Assembly: GCA_903928495.1 (NCBI GenBank)
Contig: CAIYQZ010000034.1
Span: 62,001-126,000 of the forward strand
DNA from: an uncultured bacterium
Lineage (GTDB): Bacteria; Pseudomonadota; Gammaproteobacteria; Burkholderiales; Burkholderiaceae_C
DNA length: 64,000 nt
Reading direction: 5' to 3'
This document shows, piece by piece, positions 41,944 to 52,047 of this stretch. Numbering within the stretch: position 1 is the first letter of the stretch; each line of letters opens with the position of its first letter. A program made the position numbers and the translations under genes. The notes beneath the pieces are model-generated. The model saw only the letters and a program-made list of their open reading frames with translations. It was not told the DNA's origin and did no database searches.

Positions 41944-44607
41944 TCAGCTCAGGTCAGACAAAAAAGTCCGTGCCTTGGCTTGGAGCGAACCGGTCGCCTG
42001 TTCAACCACCTCTTCGGCGAGGGAGCGGGCACCTTCCATGTCTCCGATGGCGAGGAACTCGGCTGCCAGCGACAGTTTGGTTTCCAGCGGGTCGCCGGCG
42101 GGAATGTCGTCCAGCGCGAGGTCGTCGGGTGGCGTTTCAGGTCCCAGATCCAGCGACAGGTCACCCATGTCAAACGACGGCATGGCGTCACTGCTCGTCG
42201 CAGCAGGCGCGGGGGGGCTGATATCCAGTTTGGTGGTGGGCGGGTTCTCTTCGGCAAAACTCAGTTCGAAATCAGACAAACTGCCTTCGCTGGCGGGCAA
42301 ATCACCAGGTTGGGTGATGGGCCCAGAGTCGGCCTGAGGCTCATTTGAATCGAAAGACAGGTCTGCTGCACTGAGTTCAAACGGCGGAGGAGCCAGTTCT
42401 GTGTTGGGGCCATCGCTGGCGCGCAACGGCGTGTCATCCAGATCGAATGACATCGAGTTGTCGGGCGCTGTTGTGGCCGTTTCCGCTGGTTTGACTGCCT
42501 CATCCAGTGAAAAGTCCAAGTCCAGATCGAGTGCGCTGTCGCTCTCGGCCGGCGGTGGCGCGGGTGGATCGAAGGGCCGCGTGTTAGCCATGCCCGGAGG
42601 TACATCGGTGGCTTGCTGTGTGACCCCATCGAGGGCAGGAGGGCTTCCACCGGGTTGGTACAACGGATTGGTGGGGTCCAGCTCCTGCCCCAACTGGCAA
42701 GCATGTTCCCATTCCGGCCCGTTGCCCTGTGCCAGTGCGTACACCTCGCAGGCCAAAACCTCGAATGATTTGGAATCGCGGCGTTTGGCGTAGATATCCA
42801 GCATCTTGCTGTGAATGGCCACGCGTGTGGGGTTGGTTCGCAGCGCTTCCTTGAGGATTTCCTCTGCCTGGAGATCGCGGCCATACGCCAGGTAGACGTC
42901 TGCCTCTGCCACAGGGTCGACATCGCCACCCGCATCGAGTTGGCTGGGCGAATACATCATGGACGAGCCCGACGCGACAGCCTCGGCAGTGTCTACGTTT
43001 TGGCCGCCGCTGGCGCCAAAGAACGAGTCTGGCTGGAGGCGGCTTTCCAGATATGAACTGTCCGCAGTCGAATGCCTGCGGCGCTGGCGCCAGCGCAACG
43101 CACCGAAACCGGCCAACAGGGCCAACAACCCGCCTGCTGCGGGCAGCACGAGTGGGTTGCTGGTCAAATCGCTGAGCAAGCCGGGTTCTTCGATGGGAGG
43201 TGCATTGGCTTCCACCGCAACCGCTGGTGCTGGTGGAGGCTCGGCGGCCGCAGGCGGAGCGGGTGCTGCAGCTGCAGGCTCAGCAGGAGCGGGCGCGGCA
43301 GGCGCAGGCGGGGCTGGTTCAGCCGCAGGTGCTGATGCCGGAGCCGGTTCAGGTGCCGCTGTCGGTGTAGGCGCAGGAGCAGGAGCAGGGGCTGGTGCTG
43401 GTGCTGCGGCGCCAATTTTGGCCAGTTCAGCTATGTTGCGGGCCAATTCGGCTGCGCGGTCCGTGGTGGCCTGTGCCTGGCGCTCGCGGGCAATGGTCTC
43501 TTCTGCGCCGCCGCCAGCAGGTGTCACCGCTTTGGACAGCTTGAGTTGGTCAGCCGATGTTGCGGCTGCCTTCTTGTCTGTGACCTCGGTCTGCACTTTT
43601 CCCGCTACCTGCCGCTGGGTGTTGGCTGCCGGTGCAGAGGGCACAGCATTGGCCAGCCGACGTCTGAACGTGTCGAAATCCTTGCTTTGGGCAACGATGA
43701 TTTGCTTGGCTTCCTCTGCTGCCACTTCGCCAGCTGCCTGCGCACCGGGCAAATCGACGATGGCACCGGCCTTGATGCGGTTGATGTTGCCGTCGATGAA
43801 TGCTTGCGGGTTGCCGCGCAACATGGCCACCAGCATTTGTTCCAGGGAGACCGACGAAGGTTTGTTGGCGCTGGCTATGCGCCCTGCGGTGTCTCCCGCA
43901 CGAACGGTGACTGATCCTGTTTTTTCTGCTGCCCGTGCAGCCACCGCAGGGGTTGGCCTTGCAGCAGGGGCGGGGGCAGGGCGCGGCTGGGCCGCAGTGG
44001 GGGGCGCAGGACGTGCAACCGGGGCGGCAGGGGCTGCTGTTGCGGGCGTAGGCGCGGATGCTGGTGCCTGTGCCGGGGGCAGAGTGACCGCTGGCAGTGG
44101 CTCTGCCGCAGGAGCGGGAGCGGTTCTGGTCTTCGGCGGGTCAAACAGGAGCGTGTAGTCCCGGACGATGCGACCGGATGCCCAGTTGGCTTCCAGTATC
44201 AAGTCGAGGTACGGTTCATTAACGGCACGGGTTCCCGTGACTTGGATGTAGGCGCGCCCATCGGCCCTGCGCTGGACGCTGACGGTAACGCTGTTGAGGC
44301 TGGGGTTGAATTCCAGACCAGCAGCGCGGAATGCCGCCGCCGGTGCCAGGCCAACGTTGAGGCTGGCGGCTTCGGCAGGGGTGACTTGTGCCAGGTCGAT
44401 TTCGGCACGCAGAGGTTCACCCAAAGCAGACTGGACCACGAGACGTCCGAGTGCCAGAGCGTTTGCATCCAGGGGTGCCAGGGCGGCCAGTGACAGCAAC
44501 ACCGCACCAGCCAAGGTGGACAGGCCCTGGCCCAAAACCCTTTGGTTTGGCAGGTTGGCCACAGTGGCTGGACGTGATGGGCGTGACTTGGGAAAGTTGG
44601 GAAGCAC
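41944..44607 (-). CDS. fimV: FimV/HubP family polar scaffold protein
   Basis: An 887-residue protein. It has a long signal-like N-terminus (hydrophobic about residues 30-52), a FimV N-domain (LGRLVVQSALGEPLRAEIDL), a LysM-like segment about residues 230-285 (VRAGDTAGRIA to IKAGAIVDLP), an Ala/Pro/Glu-rich linker, one membrane segment at about 490-510 and an acidic cytoplasmic part ending in the FimV C-terminal domain. In related bacteria FimV/HubP binds peptidoglycan and organises polar pili and chemosensory or c-di-GMP systems. The start is GTG at 44607 with a cgagg site upstream. Confidence 0.93.
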   Translation of the reverse strand: MLPNFPKSRPSRPATVANLPNQRVLGQGLSTLAGAVLLSLAALAPLDANALALGRLVVQSALGEPLRAEIDLAQVTPAEAASLNVGLAPAAAFRAAGLEFNPSLNSVTVSVQRRADGRAYIQVTGTRAVNEPYLDLILEANWASGRIVRDYTLLFDPPKTRTAPAPAAEPLPAVTLPPAQAPASAPTPATAAPAAPVARPAPPTAAQPRPAPAPAARPTPAVAARAAEKTGSVTVRAGDTAGRIASANKPSSVSLEQMLVAMLRGNPQAFIDGNINRIKAGAIVDLPGAQAAGEVAAEEAKQIIVAQSKDFDTFRRRLANAVPSAPAANTQRQVAGKVQTEVTDKKAAATSADQLKLSKAVTPAGGGAEETIARERQAQATTDRAAELARNIAELAKIGAAAPAPAPAPAPAPTPTAAPEPAPASAPAAEPAPPAPAAPAPAEPAAAAPAPPAAAEPPPAPAVAVEANAPPIEEPGLLSDLTSNPLVLPAAGGLLALLAGFGALRWRQRRRHSTADSSYLESRLQPDSFFGASGGQNVDTAEAVASGSSMMYSPSQLDAGGDVDPVAEADVYLAYGRDLQAEEILKEALRTNPTRVAIHSKMLDIYAKRRDSKSFEVLACEVYALAQGNGPEWEHACQLGQELDPTNPLYQPGGSPPALDGVTQQATDVPPGMANTRPFDPPAPPPAESDSALDLDLDFSLDEAVKPAETATTAPDNSMSFDLDDTPLRASDGPNTELAPPPFELSAADLSFDSNEPQADSGPITQPGDLPASEGSLSDFELSFAEENPPTTKLDISPPAPAATSSDAMPSFDMGDLSLDLGPETPPDDLALDDIPAGDPLETKLSLAAEFLAIGDMEGARSLAEEVVEQATGSLQAKARTFLSDLS

Positions 44608-44786
44608 AAAAACCTCGACGGGAATGGCCGGAAATTGACCTTAGCATCAACGCGTTACGCTGACAAGCTGCGGTGCTGCCTGAGTTTGATAGCACCCAAA
44701 TGAGGTGTGGCTGAGCCAGCGGCGCGTTGCCTGTGTGCAACGCAAAGAGTGCTTGTCGCACTTGGGCCGCGGCAAGCAAGGGCACA

Positions 44787-45923
44787 TCATGCACCCAACA
44801 AGAGGCGCAACATGCGGCGCAGCGGCTCTGCAGCACCCCACAGCAACTGGTCGCCGATGGTGAAAGCGCCCACGTACTCGGGGCCCATGGCCAGCTTGCG
44901 GATGCGGCCCACCGGGATGGTCATGGTGCCGGTGACGGCCACGGGCGTCAGGTCTTTTATGGTGGCTTCGCGGGTGTTGGGCACCACTTTGACCCACTGG
45001 TTATCGGCTGCAATCATGGCCTCTATGTCAGCGGTGGGCACGTCTTTTTTCAGCTTGAAGGTCAGGGCCTGGCTGTGGCAGCGCATGGCGCCCACGCGCA
45101 CGCAGAAACCGTCCACCGGAATGGCGCTGGAGCCGAAGCCTTCGCCCATGCCGAGGATCTTGTTGGTCTCGGCCATGCCTTTCCATTCTTCTTTGGATTG
45201 GCCGTTCCCCAGGTCTTTGTCGATCCAGGGGATCAGTGAACCGCCCAGTGGCACGCCGAAATTGGCGGTTTCCGCTGCCGACAGGCTGCGCTGGGTGGCA
45301 ATGACCTGGCGGTCGATTTCCAGGATGGCGCTCTTGGGGTCGTCCAGCAGGTTGCGCACCGATGCGTTCAGCGTGCCGTATTGCGTCAGCAACTCGCGCA
45401 TGTGTTGTGCACCGCCGCCCGATGCGGCCTGGTAGGTTTGAGTGCTCATCCACTCCACCAGACCTGCCTTGTACAGAGCGCCCACGCCCATCAGCATGCA
45501 ACTGACGGTGCAGTTGCCGCCTACCCAGTTTTTACCGCCCTGGGTCAGCGCGTTTTTGATGACGGGCATGTTGACGGGGTCGAGGATGATGACCGCGTCT
45601 TTGTCCATGCGCAGGGTGGAGGCGGCGTCGATCCAGTGACCGCTCCAGCCCGCAGCGCGCAGCTTCGGGAACACTTCGGTGGTGTAGTCGCCGCCCTGGG
45701 CGGTGATGATGATGTCGCAGCGCTTCAATGCGTCGATGTTGTACGCGTCTTGCAACTGGGTTTCGTTTTTGGCCTGCGCCGGTGCTTTGCCGCCCGCGTT
45801 GGAGGTGGAGAAAAATACGGGTTCGATCAGATCGAAATCGCCCTCGGCTTGCATGCGGTCCATCAGGACCGAACCGACCATGCCGCGCCAGCCCACGAGG
45901 CCGACCAAATTACCTGTTTTCAT
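44787..45923 (-). CDS. asd: Aspartate-semialdehyde dehydrogenase
   Basis: A 378-residue NADPH enzyme that reduces aspartyl-phosphate, a branch point to lysine/DAP, threonine and methionine. The catalytic Cys is in [10 protein letters not shown] and the N-terminal Rossmann motif is [12 protein letters not shown]. This is the proteobacterial type-1 Asd. The 179-base gap to fimV and the 237-base gap to leuB suggest its own transcription unit. Confidence 0.97.
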   Translation of the reverse strand: MKTGNLVGLVGWRGMVGSVLMDRMQAEGDFDLIEPVFFSTSNAGGKAPAQAKNETQLQDAYNIDALKRCDIIITAQGGDYTTEVFPKLRAAGWSGHWIDAASTLRMDKDAVIILDPVNMPVIKNALTQGGKNWVGGNCTVSCMLMGVGALYKAGLVEWMSTQTYQAASGGGAQHMRELLTQYGTLNASVRNLLDDPKSAILEIDRQVIATQRSLSAAETANFGVPLGGSLIPWIDKDLGNGQSKEEWKGMAETNKILGMGEGFGSSAIPVDGFCVRVGAMRCHSQALTFKLKKDVPTADIEAMIAADNQWVKVVPNTREATIKDLTPVAVTGTMTIPVGRIRKLAMGPEYVGAFTIGDQLLWGAAEPLRRMLRLLLGA

Positions 45924-45966
45924 GAAAATGCCCTTTCAGATGTGAGAAATACAAGGATTTCATCTG

Positions 45967-45985
45967 CCCGGCCTGTCAGGCCGGG
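45967..45985 (-). terminator. Short GC hairpin between leuB and asd
   Basis: cccggcct (45967-45974) and aggccggg (45978-45985) form an eight-pair stem around three bases, in the leuB-asd gap. No T-tract is present on the minus strand. It may be a weak terminator or processing site for the leu transcript. Confidence 0.3.
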
Positions 45986-46160
45986 AAAAGGGCGCGACAA
46001 ACCGGGCTGAGTCAGCCAGTAATGGTTGTCGTTTTGGTCGTGCAGGACCATGCCGATGCCACGGCCACTTTCACGCACTTGACCATTGCTCCCATTTGGG
46101 GAGCGCGCGGTACAGGGGTGAAAAGCGGCTGTGACATGAAACCCATTGTACAAAGAAGCC

Positions 46161-47228
46161 TTACAGCGCCTTGACCACGGCGTTGCCCATTTCCAGGGTG
46201 GACACGCGGGTGGTGCCGTCGCTGTAGATGTCGGGGGTGCGCAGGCCCTGCGCCAACACTTTTTGAACGGCCGCTTCGATGCGAAGCGCGGCTTCTTCCT
46301 GGTTCAGGCTGAAGCGCAACATCATGGCGGCACTCAGGATGGTGGCCAGCGGGTTGGCAATGCCTTTGCCTGCGATGTCGGGTGCGCTGCCGTGGCTGGG
46401 CTCGTACAGGCCCTGGTTGGCGCTGTTCAGGCTGGCCGAGGGCAACATTCCGATGGAGCCGGTGAGCATGGAGGCTTCGTCGGACAGGATGTCGCCAAAC
46501 ATGTTGCCGGTCACCACCACGTCAAAGGCTTTGGGCGCTTTGACCAGTTGCATGGCGGCGTTGTCCACATACATGTGCTGCAGTTCCACGTCGGGGTACT
46601 GCTGGCCCACTTCGGTGACCACGTCTTTCCAAAACTGGAAGGTTTCCAGCACGTTGGCTTTGTCGACGCTGGTGACTTTTTTGTTGCGCTTGCGGGCCGC
46701 CTGGAACGCCACATGGGCGATGCGCTCGATCTCGGGCTTGCTGTAGCGCATGGTGTCGAAGGCTTCTTCGGCACCGGGAAAGTGTCCGTCGGTGGCCACG
46801 CGGCGGCCACGGGGCTGGCCGAAGTAAATGTCGCCGGTCAGCTCGCGGATGATGAGGATGTCCAGGCCCGCAATCAACTCGGGCTTCAAGCTGGACGCGC
46901 CCACCAGCTGTTCGTAGCAAATGGCGGGGCGGAAGTTGGCAAACAGACCCATGTTCTTGCGCAGGCCCAGAATGGCTTGCTCGGGACGCAAGGGGCGGTC
47001 AAGCTTGTCGTACTTCCAGTCGCCCACGGCGCCGAACAGCACCGCATCGGCAGCTTTGGCCAGGTTCAGGGTGGACTCGGGCAGCGGGTGGCCGTGCGCC
47101 TCGTAAGCGGCACCGCCCACCAGGGCGGTTTCCATTTCAAACTTGAGGTCGAGGGCGTTGAGCACTTTGACGGCTTCGGCCACGATTTCGGTGCCGATGC
47201 CGTCACCAGGAAGAACTGCGATTTTCAT
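46161..47228 (-). CDS. leuB: 3-isopropylmalate dehydrogenase
   Basis: A 355-residue NAD-dependent enzyme of leucine synthesis, oxidatively decarboxylating 3-isopropylmalate. [16 protein letters not shown] at the start, the substrate-binding [14 protein letters not shown] and the C-terminal [14 protein letters not shown] are conserved. It follows leuD by 59 bases, almost all of which is a dispersed repeat. Confidence 0.98.
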   Translation of the reverse strand: MKIAVLPGDGIGTEIVAEAVKVLNALDLKFEMETALVGGAAYEAHGHPLPESTLNLAKAADAVLFGAVGDWKYDKLDRPLRPEQAILGLRKNMGLFANFRPAICYEQLVGASSLKPELIAGLDILIIRELTGDIYFGQPRGRRVATDGHFPGAEEAFDTMRYSKPEIERIAHVAFQAARKRNKKVTSVDKANVLETFQFWKDVVTEVGQQYPDVELQHMYVDNAAMQLVKAPKAFDVVVTGNMFGDILSDEASMLTGSIGMLPSASLNSANQGLYEPSHGSAPDIAGKGIANPLATILSAAMMLRFSLNQEEAALRIEAAVQKVLAQGLRTPDIYSDGTTRVSTLEMGNAVVKAL

Positions 47229-47229
47229 T

Positions 47230-47279
47230 GAATTGATAGCTGTAAAGCCATGTCAGTAAAGCGGTAGGTGCCCGAAAAG
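47230..47279 (+). repeat. Dispersed repeat, copy D, between leuD and leuB
   Basis: ttgatagctgtaaa, then gtcagtaaagcggtaggtgcc. It matches the element's core; the T-rich tail is lost. It fills most of the gap inside the leu operon, immediately upstream of the leuB start codon and opposite in orientation to the gene. Confidence 0.55.
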
Positions 47280-47287
47280 CTTGAAAT

Positions 47288-47944
47288 TCAAGCGCCGGGC
47301 ATCATGGTGTGGGCCAGCCAGGGTTTGGTGGCCAGGCGTTGAGACTCGTAACTGCTGATCTTGTCGCGGTGGCGCAGGGTCAGGCCGATGTCGTCCAGGC
47401 CGTTCATGAGGCAGTACTTGCGGAAGGCCTGCACCTCGAACGGAATTTCCTCCCCCTGGGGCTTGACCACCACCTGGCGGTCCAGGTCAATGGTGAGCTG
47501 GTAGCCCGGGAAGGCCGCCACTTCGTCAAACAACTGGGACACCACGGCCTCGGGCAGCACGATGGGCAACAGGCCGTTTTTGAAGCAGTTGTTGAAGAAA
47601 ATGTCTGCGTAGCTGGGGGCAATCAGCGCGCGGAAACCGTACTGGTCGATGGCCCAGGGAGCGTGCTCCCGGCTGGAGCCACAACCGAAATTTTTTCGTG
47701 CCAACAAGACCGAAGCGCCAAGAAAACGCGGCTGGTTCAGTACGAAGTCCGGGTTGGGCTTGCGGCTGCTGGCATCTTGGCCAGGGTAGCCGGCGTCGAG
47801 GTAACGCCACTCATCAAACAGGTTTGGGCCGAAGCCGGTCTTGCGGATGGACTTGAGGAACTGCTTGGGAATGATGGCATCGGTGTCCACATTCTCGCGG
47901 TCCATCGGGGCCACCAAGCCTTTGTGCACGGTGAACTTGTTCAT
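47288..47944 (-). CDS. leuD: 3-isopropylmalate dehydratase small subunit
   Basis: A 218-residue swivelling subunit that completes the LeuCD isomerase converting 2- to 3-isopropylmalate. [18 protein letters not shown] and the loop [13 protein letters not shown] are conserved. Its ATG overlaps the stop of the small lipoprotein gene (ATGA), so the lipoprotein and LeuD are translationally coupled. Confidence 0.98.
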   Translation of the reverse strand: MNKFTVHKGLVAPMDRENVDTDAIIPKQFLKSIRKTGFGPNLFDEWRYLDAGYPGQDASSRKPNPDFVLNQPRFLGASVLLARKNFGCGSSREHAPWAIDQYGFRALIAPSYADIFFNNCFKNGLLPIVLPEAVVSQLFDEVAAFPGYQLTIDLDRQVVVKPQGEEIPFEVQAFRKYCLMNGLDDIGLTLRHRDKISSYESQRLATKPWLAHTMMPGA

Positions 47945-48069
47945 TTCTTGGCAGCGCCTTCGATTTTTTCACCGGCCTTCTGGATGTCCTGGCCCACGCC
48001 TTTGACCGTGTTGCAACCGGCCAGTGCGAACGCCAATGCGACGACGGCGAAACCCAACAGCTTGTTCAT
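47941..48069 (-). CDS. Entericidin A/B family small lipoprotein
   Basis: A 42-residue lipoprotein. It begins [19 protein letters not shown], a short signal peptide with lipobox LAGC (Cys19). The mature part [19 protein letters not shown] closely matches entericidins (NTxxGxGxDIxxxGxxI). Entericidins are small outer-membrane lipoproteins; in E. coli EcnA/EcnB act as an antidote/toxin pair. Only one is present here. It lies 12 bases after leuC and overlaps leuD. Its place within the leu operon may simply reflect shared transcription. Confidence 0.9.
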   Translation of the reverse strand: MNKLLGFAVVALAFALAGCNTVKGVGQDIQKAGEKIEGAAKK

Positions 48070-48081
48070 GATGTGTGCCTT

Positions 48082-49503
48082 TCAGGTGAATTGACGGATG
48101 TCGACAAAGTGCCCATGGATGGCTGCGGCAGCCGCCATGGCGGGGCTCACCAGGTGGGTGCGCCCACCCGCGCCTTGACGCCCTTCAAAGTTGCGGTTGC
48201 TGGTGCTGGCACAACGCTCGCCGGGTTCCAGCCGGTCGGCGTTCATGGCCAGGCACATGCTGCATCCGGGTTCACGCCACTCAAAACCAGCGGCCTTGAA
48301 AATCTCGTGCAGACCTTCCCGCTCGGCCTGTTCTTTCACCAGACCAGAGCCCGGCACCACCAAGGCGAGCTTGATGTTCTTGGCCAGCTTCCGTCCAAGC
48401 TTTTTCACGACGGCAGCGGCTTCGCGCATGTCTTCGATGCGGCTGTTGGTGCAAGAGCCGATGAACACCTTGTCTACGAAGATGTCGGCCAGCGGTTTGC
48501 CCGGCTCCAGTGCCATGTAAGTGAGCGCGCGTTCGATGGCACCCCGTTTGTTGGGGTCTTTTTCTTTTTCCGGGTCGGGCACCCGAGCGTCCACTCCCAG
48601 AACCATTTCGGGTGACGTACCCCAGGTCACCTGGGGCAGGATTTGGCTGGCATCCAGCTCCACCACTGCGTCAAATACAGCGTCGGCGTCGGAATGCAGA
48701 GTGTGCCAGTAGGCCACGGCCTGGTCCCATTCCACGCCAATGGGCGCCATGGGGCGGCCCTTGACGTACTGGATGGTTTTGTCGTCCACCGCCACCAGGC
48801 CTGCACGTGCGCCGCCTTCAATGGCCATGTTGCACACGGTCATGCGACCTTCCATGCTGAGCGCTCGAATGGCGGAGCCCGCAAATTCGATGGTGTAACC
48901 GGTCCCACCTGCCGTGCCGATTTTGCCGATGATGGCCAGCACGATGTCTTTGGCTGTGCAACCTTTGTGCAGCGTACCTTCGACCTTGACCAACATGTTT
49001 TTCGCTTTTTTGGCCAGCAGCGTCTGGGTGGCCATGACGTGCTCCACCTCGCTGGTGCCAATGCCGTGGGCCAGCGCACCGAAAGCACCATGGGTGCTGG
49101 TGTGGCTGTCGCCGCACACCACGGTCATGCCGGGGAGGGTGGCGCCGTTTTCAGGGCCAATCACGTGCACGATGCCCTGGCGTTTGGACATGAACGGGAA
49201 AAACGCCGCTGCGCCGTACTCGGCGATGTTGTCGTTCAGCGTGGTGATCTGTTCTTTGCTGACCGGGTCGGTGATGCCGTCGTAACCCAACTCCCACCCG
49301 TTGGTGGGGGTGTTGTGGTCTGCTGTGGCAACGATGGAGCTGACCCGCCACACCTTGCGGCCTGCCTGGCGCAGGCCCTCGAAGGCTTGAGGGCTGGTGA
49401 CTTCATGCACCAGATGCCGGTCGATGTACAGAATGGAAGTGCCGTCTTCTTCGGTGTGGACGACGTGCTCGTCCCAGATCTTGTCGTAAAGGGTGCGTCC
49501 CAT
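48082..49503 (-). CDS. leuC: 3-isopropylmalate dehydratase large subunit
   Basis: A 473-residue 4Fe-4S aconitase-fold enzyme. Cluster cysteines lie in FIGSCTNSR and GCSMCLAMN. The N-terminus [15 protein letters not shown] is typical. ATG 49503 is used; an in-frame upstream extension overlaps the gltA terminator and is rejected. The 157-base gap from gltA holds that terminator and the leu promoter region. Confidence 0.98.
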   Translation of the reverse strand: MGRTLYDKIWDEHVVHTEEDGTSILYIDRHLVHEVTSPQAFEGLRQAGRKVWRVSSIVATADHNTPTNGWELGYDGITDPVSKEQITTLNDNIAEYGAAAFFPFMSKRQGIVHVIGPENGATLPGMTVVCGDSHTSTHGAFGALAHGIGTSEVEHVMATQTLLAKKAKNMLVKVEGTLHKGCTAKDIVLAIIGKIGTAGGTGYTIEFAGSAIRALSMEGRMTVCNMAIEGGARAGLVAVDDKTIQYVKGRPMAPIGVEWDQAVAYWHTLHSDADAVFDAVVELDASQILPQVTWGTSPEMVLGVDARVPDPEKEKDPNKRGAIERALTYMALEPGKPLADIFVDKVFIGSCTNSRIEDMREAAAVVKKLGRKLAKNIKLALVVPGSGLVKEQAEREGLHEIFKAAGFEWREPGCSMCLAMNADRLEPGERCASTSNRNFEGRQGAGGRTHLVSPAMAAAAAIHGHFVDIRQFT

Positions 49504-49574
49504 GGCATTCGGTCTGTGGTTGTGTTCGTTGGAGCCCGCGATTTTATGCGCGGGTGCCAGGGTGTGTATCCCAT

Positions 49575-49607
49575 GAAAAAACCCGGAAGGTGAGCACCGA
49601 CCGGGTT
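49575..49607 (-). terminator. Intrinsic terminator of gltA
   Basis: On the minus strand aacccgg (49601-49607) pairs with ccgggtt (49580-49586) and is followed by a run of T (49575-49580). It lies about 50 bases after the gltA stop and separates the sdh-gltA and leu transcription units. Confidence 0.7.
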
Positions 49608-49660
49608 GTTCAGGGAACCAGACGTCGACCTGGGGGTCGACGCGTTGGACAGAGGGCGAA

Positions 49661-50974
49661 TCAGACACGCTTCATGCTGGCAGGCACATCACGGCGTGGG
49701 GATCCGGTGAACAACTGACGTGGGCGGCCGATTTTGTACTCAGGGTCGCCGATCATTTCGTTCAGCTGCGCAATCCAGCCCACAGTGCGGGCCAGCGCAA
49801 AAATACCGGTGAACAGGTTCACTGGGATGCCAATGGCGCGCTGCACGATGCCGGAGTAGAAGTCCACGTTGGGGTACAGCTTGCGTTGAACGAAGTAATC
49901 GTCTTCCAGCGCGATGCGCTCCAGTTCTTTGGCCAGCTTGAACAGGGGATCGTTTTCCAGGCCCAGTTCGGCCAGCACTTCGTTGCAGGTTTCCTGCATG
50001 AGCTTGGCGCGGGGGTCGTAGTTTTTGTACACGCGGTGACCGAAGCCCATCAGCTTGACGCCGGAGTTCTTGTCTTTCACCTTTTCCATGAACTCGCCGA
50101 CTTTCGACACGCCGCCTTGGCGCTGGATGTCTTCCAGCATGTTCAGGCAGGCTTCGTTGGCGCCACCGTGGGCAGGGCCCCACAGGCAGGCCACGCCCGC
50201 GGCGATGGCTGCAAACGGGTTGGTACCAGACGAGCCGCACAGACGCACGGTGGACGTGGATGCGTTTTGCTCGTGGTCGGCGTGCAGGATGAAGATGCGG
50301 TCGAGCGCACGCTCCAGCACGGGGTTGACTTTGTAGGGCTCGCAAGGCGTGCCGAACATCATGCGCAGGAAGTTGCCGGAGTAGCTCAGATCGTTCTGTG
50401 GATACATGAACGGCTGGCCCACGCCGTATTTGTATGCCATGGCAACCAGGGTCGGCATCTTCGCGATCAGGCGAATGGCTGCCACTTTGCGGTGCTCTGG
50501 GTTGTTGATGTCGGTGCTGTCGTGATAGAAGGCCGAAAGGGCGCCCACCAGGCCAGTCAACACTGCCATGGGGTGTGCGTCACGACGGAAACCACGCAGG
50601 AAAAACTGCATCTGCTCGTTCACCATGGTGTGGTTGATCACGAGCTTGTGGAAATCTTTGCGTTGGGTGGGATCTGGCAGTTCGCCGTTCAACAGAAGGT
50701 AGCAGGTGTCGAGGTAATCACATTGGGTGGCCAGTTGCTCGATGGGGTAACCGCGGTACAGCAACTCACCCTTGTCGCCATCGATGTACGTGATGGCCGA
50801 CTGGCAAGACGCCGTCGACAAAAAGCCAGGGTCATAGGTGAACATGCCGGTTTGTGCGTACAGCTTCCGGATGTCGATCACATCGGGACCGATGTTGCCG
50901 CTGTAAACGGGCATTTCCACGCTGGGGCTGCCGTTGCTGAACGACAGGGTGGCTTTGTTGTCGGCGAGTTTCAT
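49661..50974 (-). CDS. gltA: Citrate synthase (type II, hexameric)
   Basis: A 437-residue enzyme that condenses acetyl-CoA and oxaloacetate. Catalytic His residues lie in [10 protein letters not shown] and [12 protein letters not shown]. The length and the N-terminal beta domain match the NADH-sensitive Gram-negative type. It is 38 bases after sdhE and likely co-transcribed with sdhCDAB. Confidence 0.98.
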   Translation of the reverse strand: MKLADNKATLSFSNGSPSVEMPVYSGNIGPDVIDIRKLYAQTGMFTYDPGFLSTASCQSAITYIDGDKGELLYRGYPIEQLATQCDYLDTCYLLLNGELPDPTQRKDFHKLVINHTMVNEQMQFFLRGFRRDAHPMAVLTGLVGALSAFYHDSTDINNPEHRKVAAIRLIAKMPTLVAMAYKYGVGQPFMYPQNDLSYSGNFLRMMFGTPCEPYKVNPVLERALDRIFILHADHEQNASTSTVRLCGSSGTNPFAAIAAGVACLWGPAHGGANEACLNMLEDIQRQGGVSKVGEFMEKVKDKNSGVKLMGFGHRVYKNYDPRAKLMQETCNEVLAELGLENDPLFKLAKELERIALEDDYFVQRKLYPNVDFYSGIVQRAIGIPVNLFTGIFALARTVGWIAQLNEMIGDPEYKIGRPRQLFTGSPRRDVPASMKRV

Positions 50975-51012
50975 TTGTTTTCCTTCGGTGTGGCGTTAAT
51001 CAGATGTGCGAT

Positions 51013-51288
51013 TCAACTCTTGGGGACTCTCAACATGCTCAGAACCTCGGTGACATCGGGCCTGTCCAGATCGCCTTCGGGGTTTTTGCGCCCCAAAAGC
51101 AGATCGAGCAGGTCGTTGTCGGACAGGTCCATCAGGATCTCAAGCCCTGAGGCTTGGTGAACCGTCAAGCCAGAAGCGTGCCTGGCAAAGAACCGCTCGA
51201 CGAAGAGGTCGTTCTCCAGCAAACCGCGGCGGCAGCGCCACTTCAGTTTGCTCAGTTGACGTTCGTCGAGAAGTGCGCTGTCGTTCAT
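51013..51288 (-). CDS. sdhE: Succinate dehydrogenase assembly factor SdhE
   Basis: A 91-residue YgfY-family protein. The RGxxE motif needed for FAD attachment is visible as RRGLLENDL. It promotes covalent flavinylation of SdhA. Found between sdhB and gltA as expected for betaproteobacteria. Confidence 0.93.
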   Translation of the reverse strand: MNDSALLDERQLSKLKWRCRRGLLENDLFVERFFARHASGLTVHQASGLEILMDLSDNDLLDLLLGRKNPEGDLDRPDVTEVLSMLRVPKS

Positions 51289-51304
51289 GGTGTGTGCCGG
51301 CCGA

Positions 51305-52009
51305 TCAAACGGCGCGCATGACCATCATTTCCTTGATCTTGCCGATGGCCTTTGTGGGGTTCAGCCCCTTGGGGCACACGTCCACACAATTCATGATGGT
51401 GTGGCAGCGGAAGAGCCTGTACGGGTCTTCCAGGTTGTCCAGGCGTTCCGCAGTGGCTTGGTCGCGGCTGTCGGCGATGAAACGGTAGGCCTGCAACAGA
51501 CCTGCCGGGCCTACGAACTTGTCGGGGTTCCACCAGAAGCTGGGGCAGCTTGTGGAGCAGCTGGCGCACAAAATGCACTCGTACAGGCCGTTCAGCTCTT
51601 CGCGCTCCTCAGGGCTCTGCAGACGCTCTTTTTCGGGCGGAACGTTGTCATTGATGAGGTAGGGCTTGATGCTGTTGTACTGCTTGAAGAACAGCGTCAT
51701 GTCCACGATCAGGTCGCGCACCACGGGTAGGCCTGGCAGAGGCTTGAGTGTGATGACACCTGGCAGAGTGTTCATGTTGGTCAGGCAAGCCAGACCGTTT
51801 TTGCCGTTGATGTTCATCGCATCAGAACCACACACGCCTTCGCGGCACGAGCGGCGGAAGGAAATGGTGGGGTCGACCTTTTTCAGCTTCATGAGGGCAT
51901 CAAGCAGCATGCGTTCGTGGCCATCGAGTTCGACCTCAATGGTTTGCATGTAAGGCTTGGCGTCCTTCTCAGGGTCGTAGCGGTAAATTTTGAATGTGCG
52001 CAGTGCCAT
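51305..52009 (-). CDS. sdhB: Succinate dehydrogenase iron-sulfur subunit
   Basis: A 234-residue subunit with three clusters: a 2Fe-2S set in SCREGVCGS and LACLTN, a 4Fe-4S set in CILCASCSTSCP, and a 3Fe-4S set in CHTIMNCVDVCPKG. It relays electrons from SdhA to quinone in the inner membrane. The gap to sdhA is 38 bases. Confidence 0.98.
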   Translation of the reverse strand: MALRTFKIYRYDPEKDAKPYMQTIEVELDGHERMLLDALMKLKKVDPTISFRRSCREGVCGSDAMNINGKNGLACLTNMNTLPGVITLKPLPGLPVVRDLIVDMTLFFKQYNSIKPYLINDNVPPEKERLQSPEEREELNGLYECILCASCSTSCPSFWWNPDKFVGPAGLLQAYRFIADSRDQATAERLDNLEDPYRLFRCHTIMNCVDVCPKGLNPTKAIGKIKEMMVMRAV

Positions 52010-52047
52010 GTGTGTGCTCCAGACTGTTCAGCTTTGAGGGGTGCAAC

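Noticed and set aside
45920-46153. 77-residue minus-strand frame between leuB and asd
   Set aside because: No family resemblance, low-complexity pattern, no ribosome binding site, and it covers a GC hairpin. More likely intergenic.
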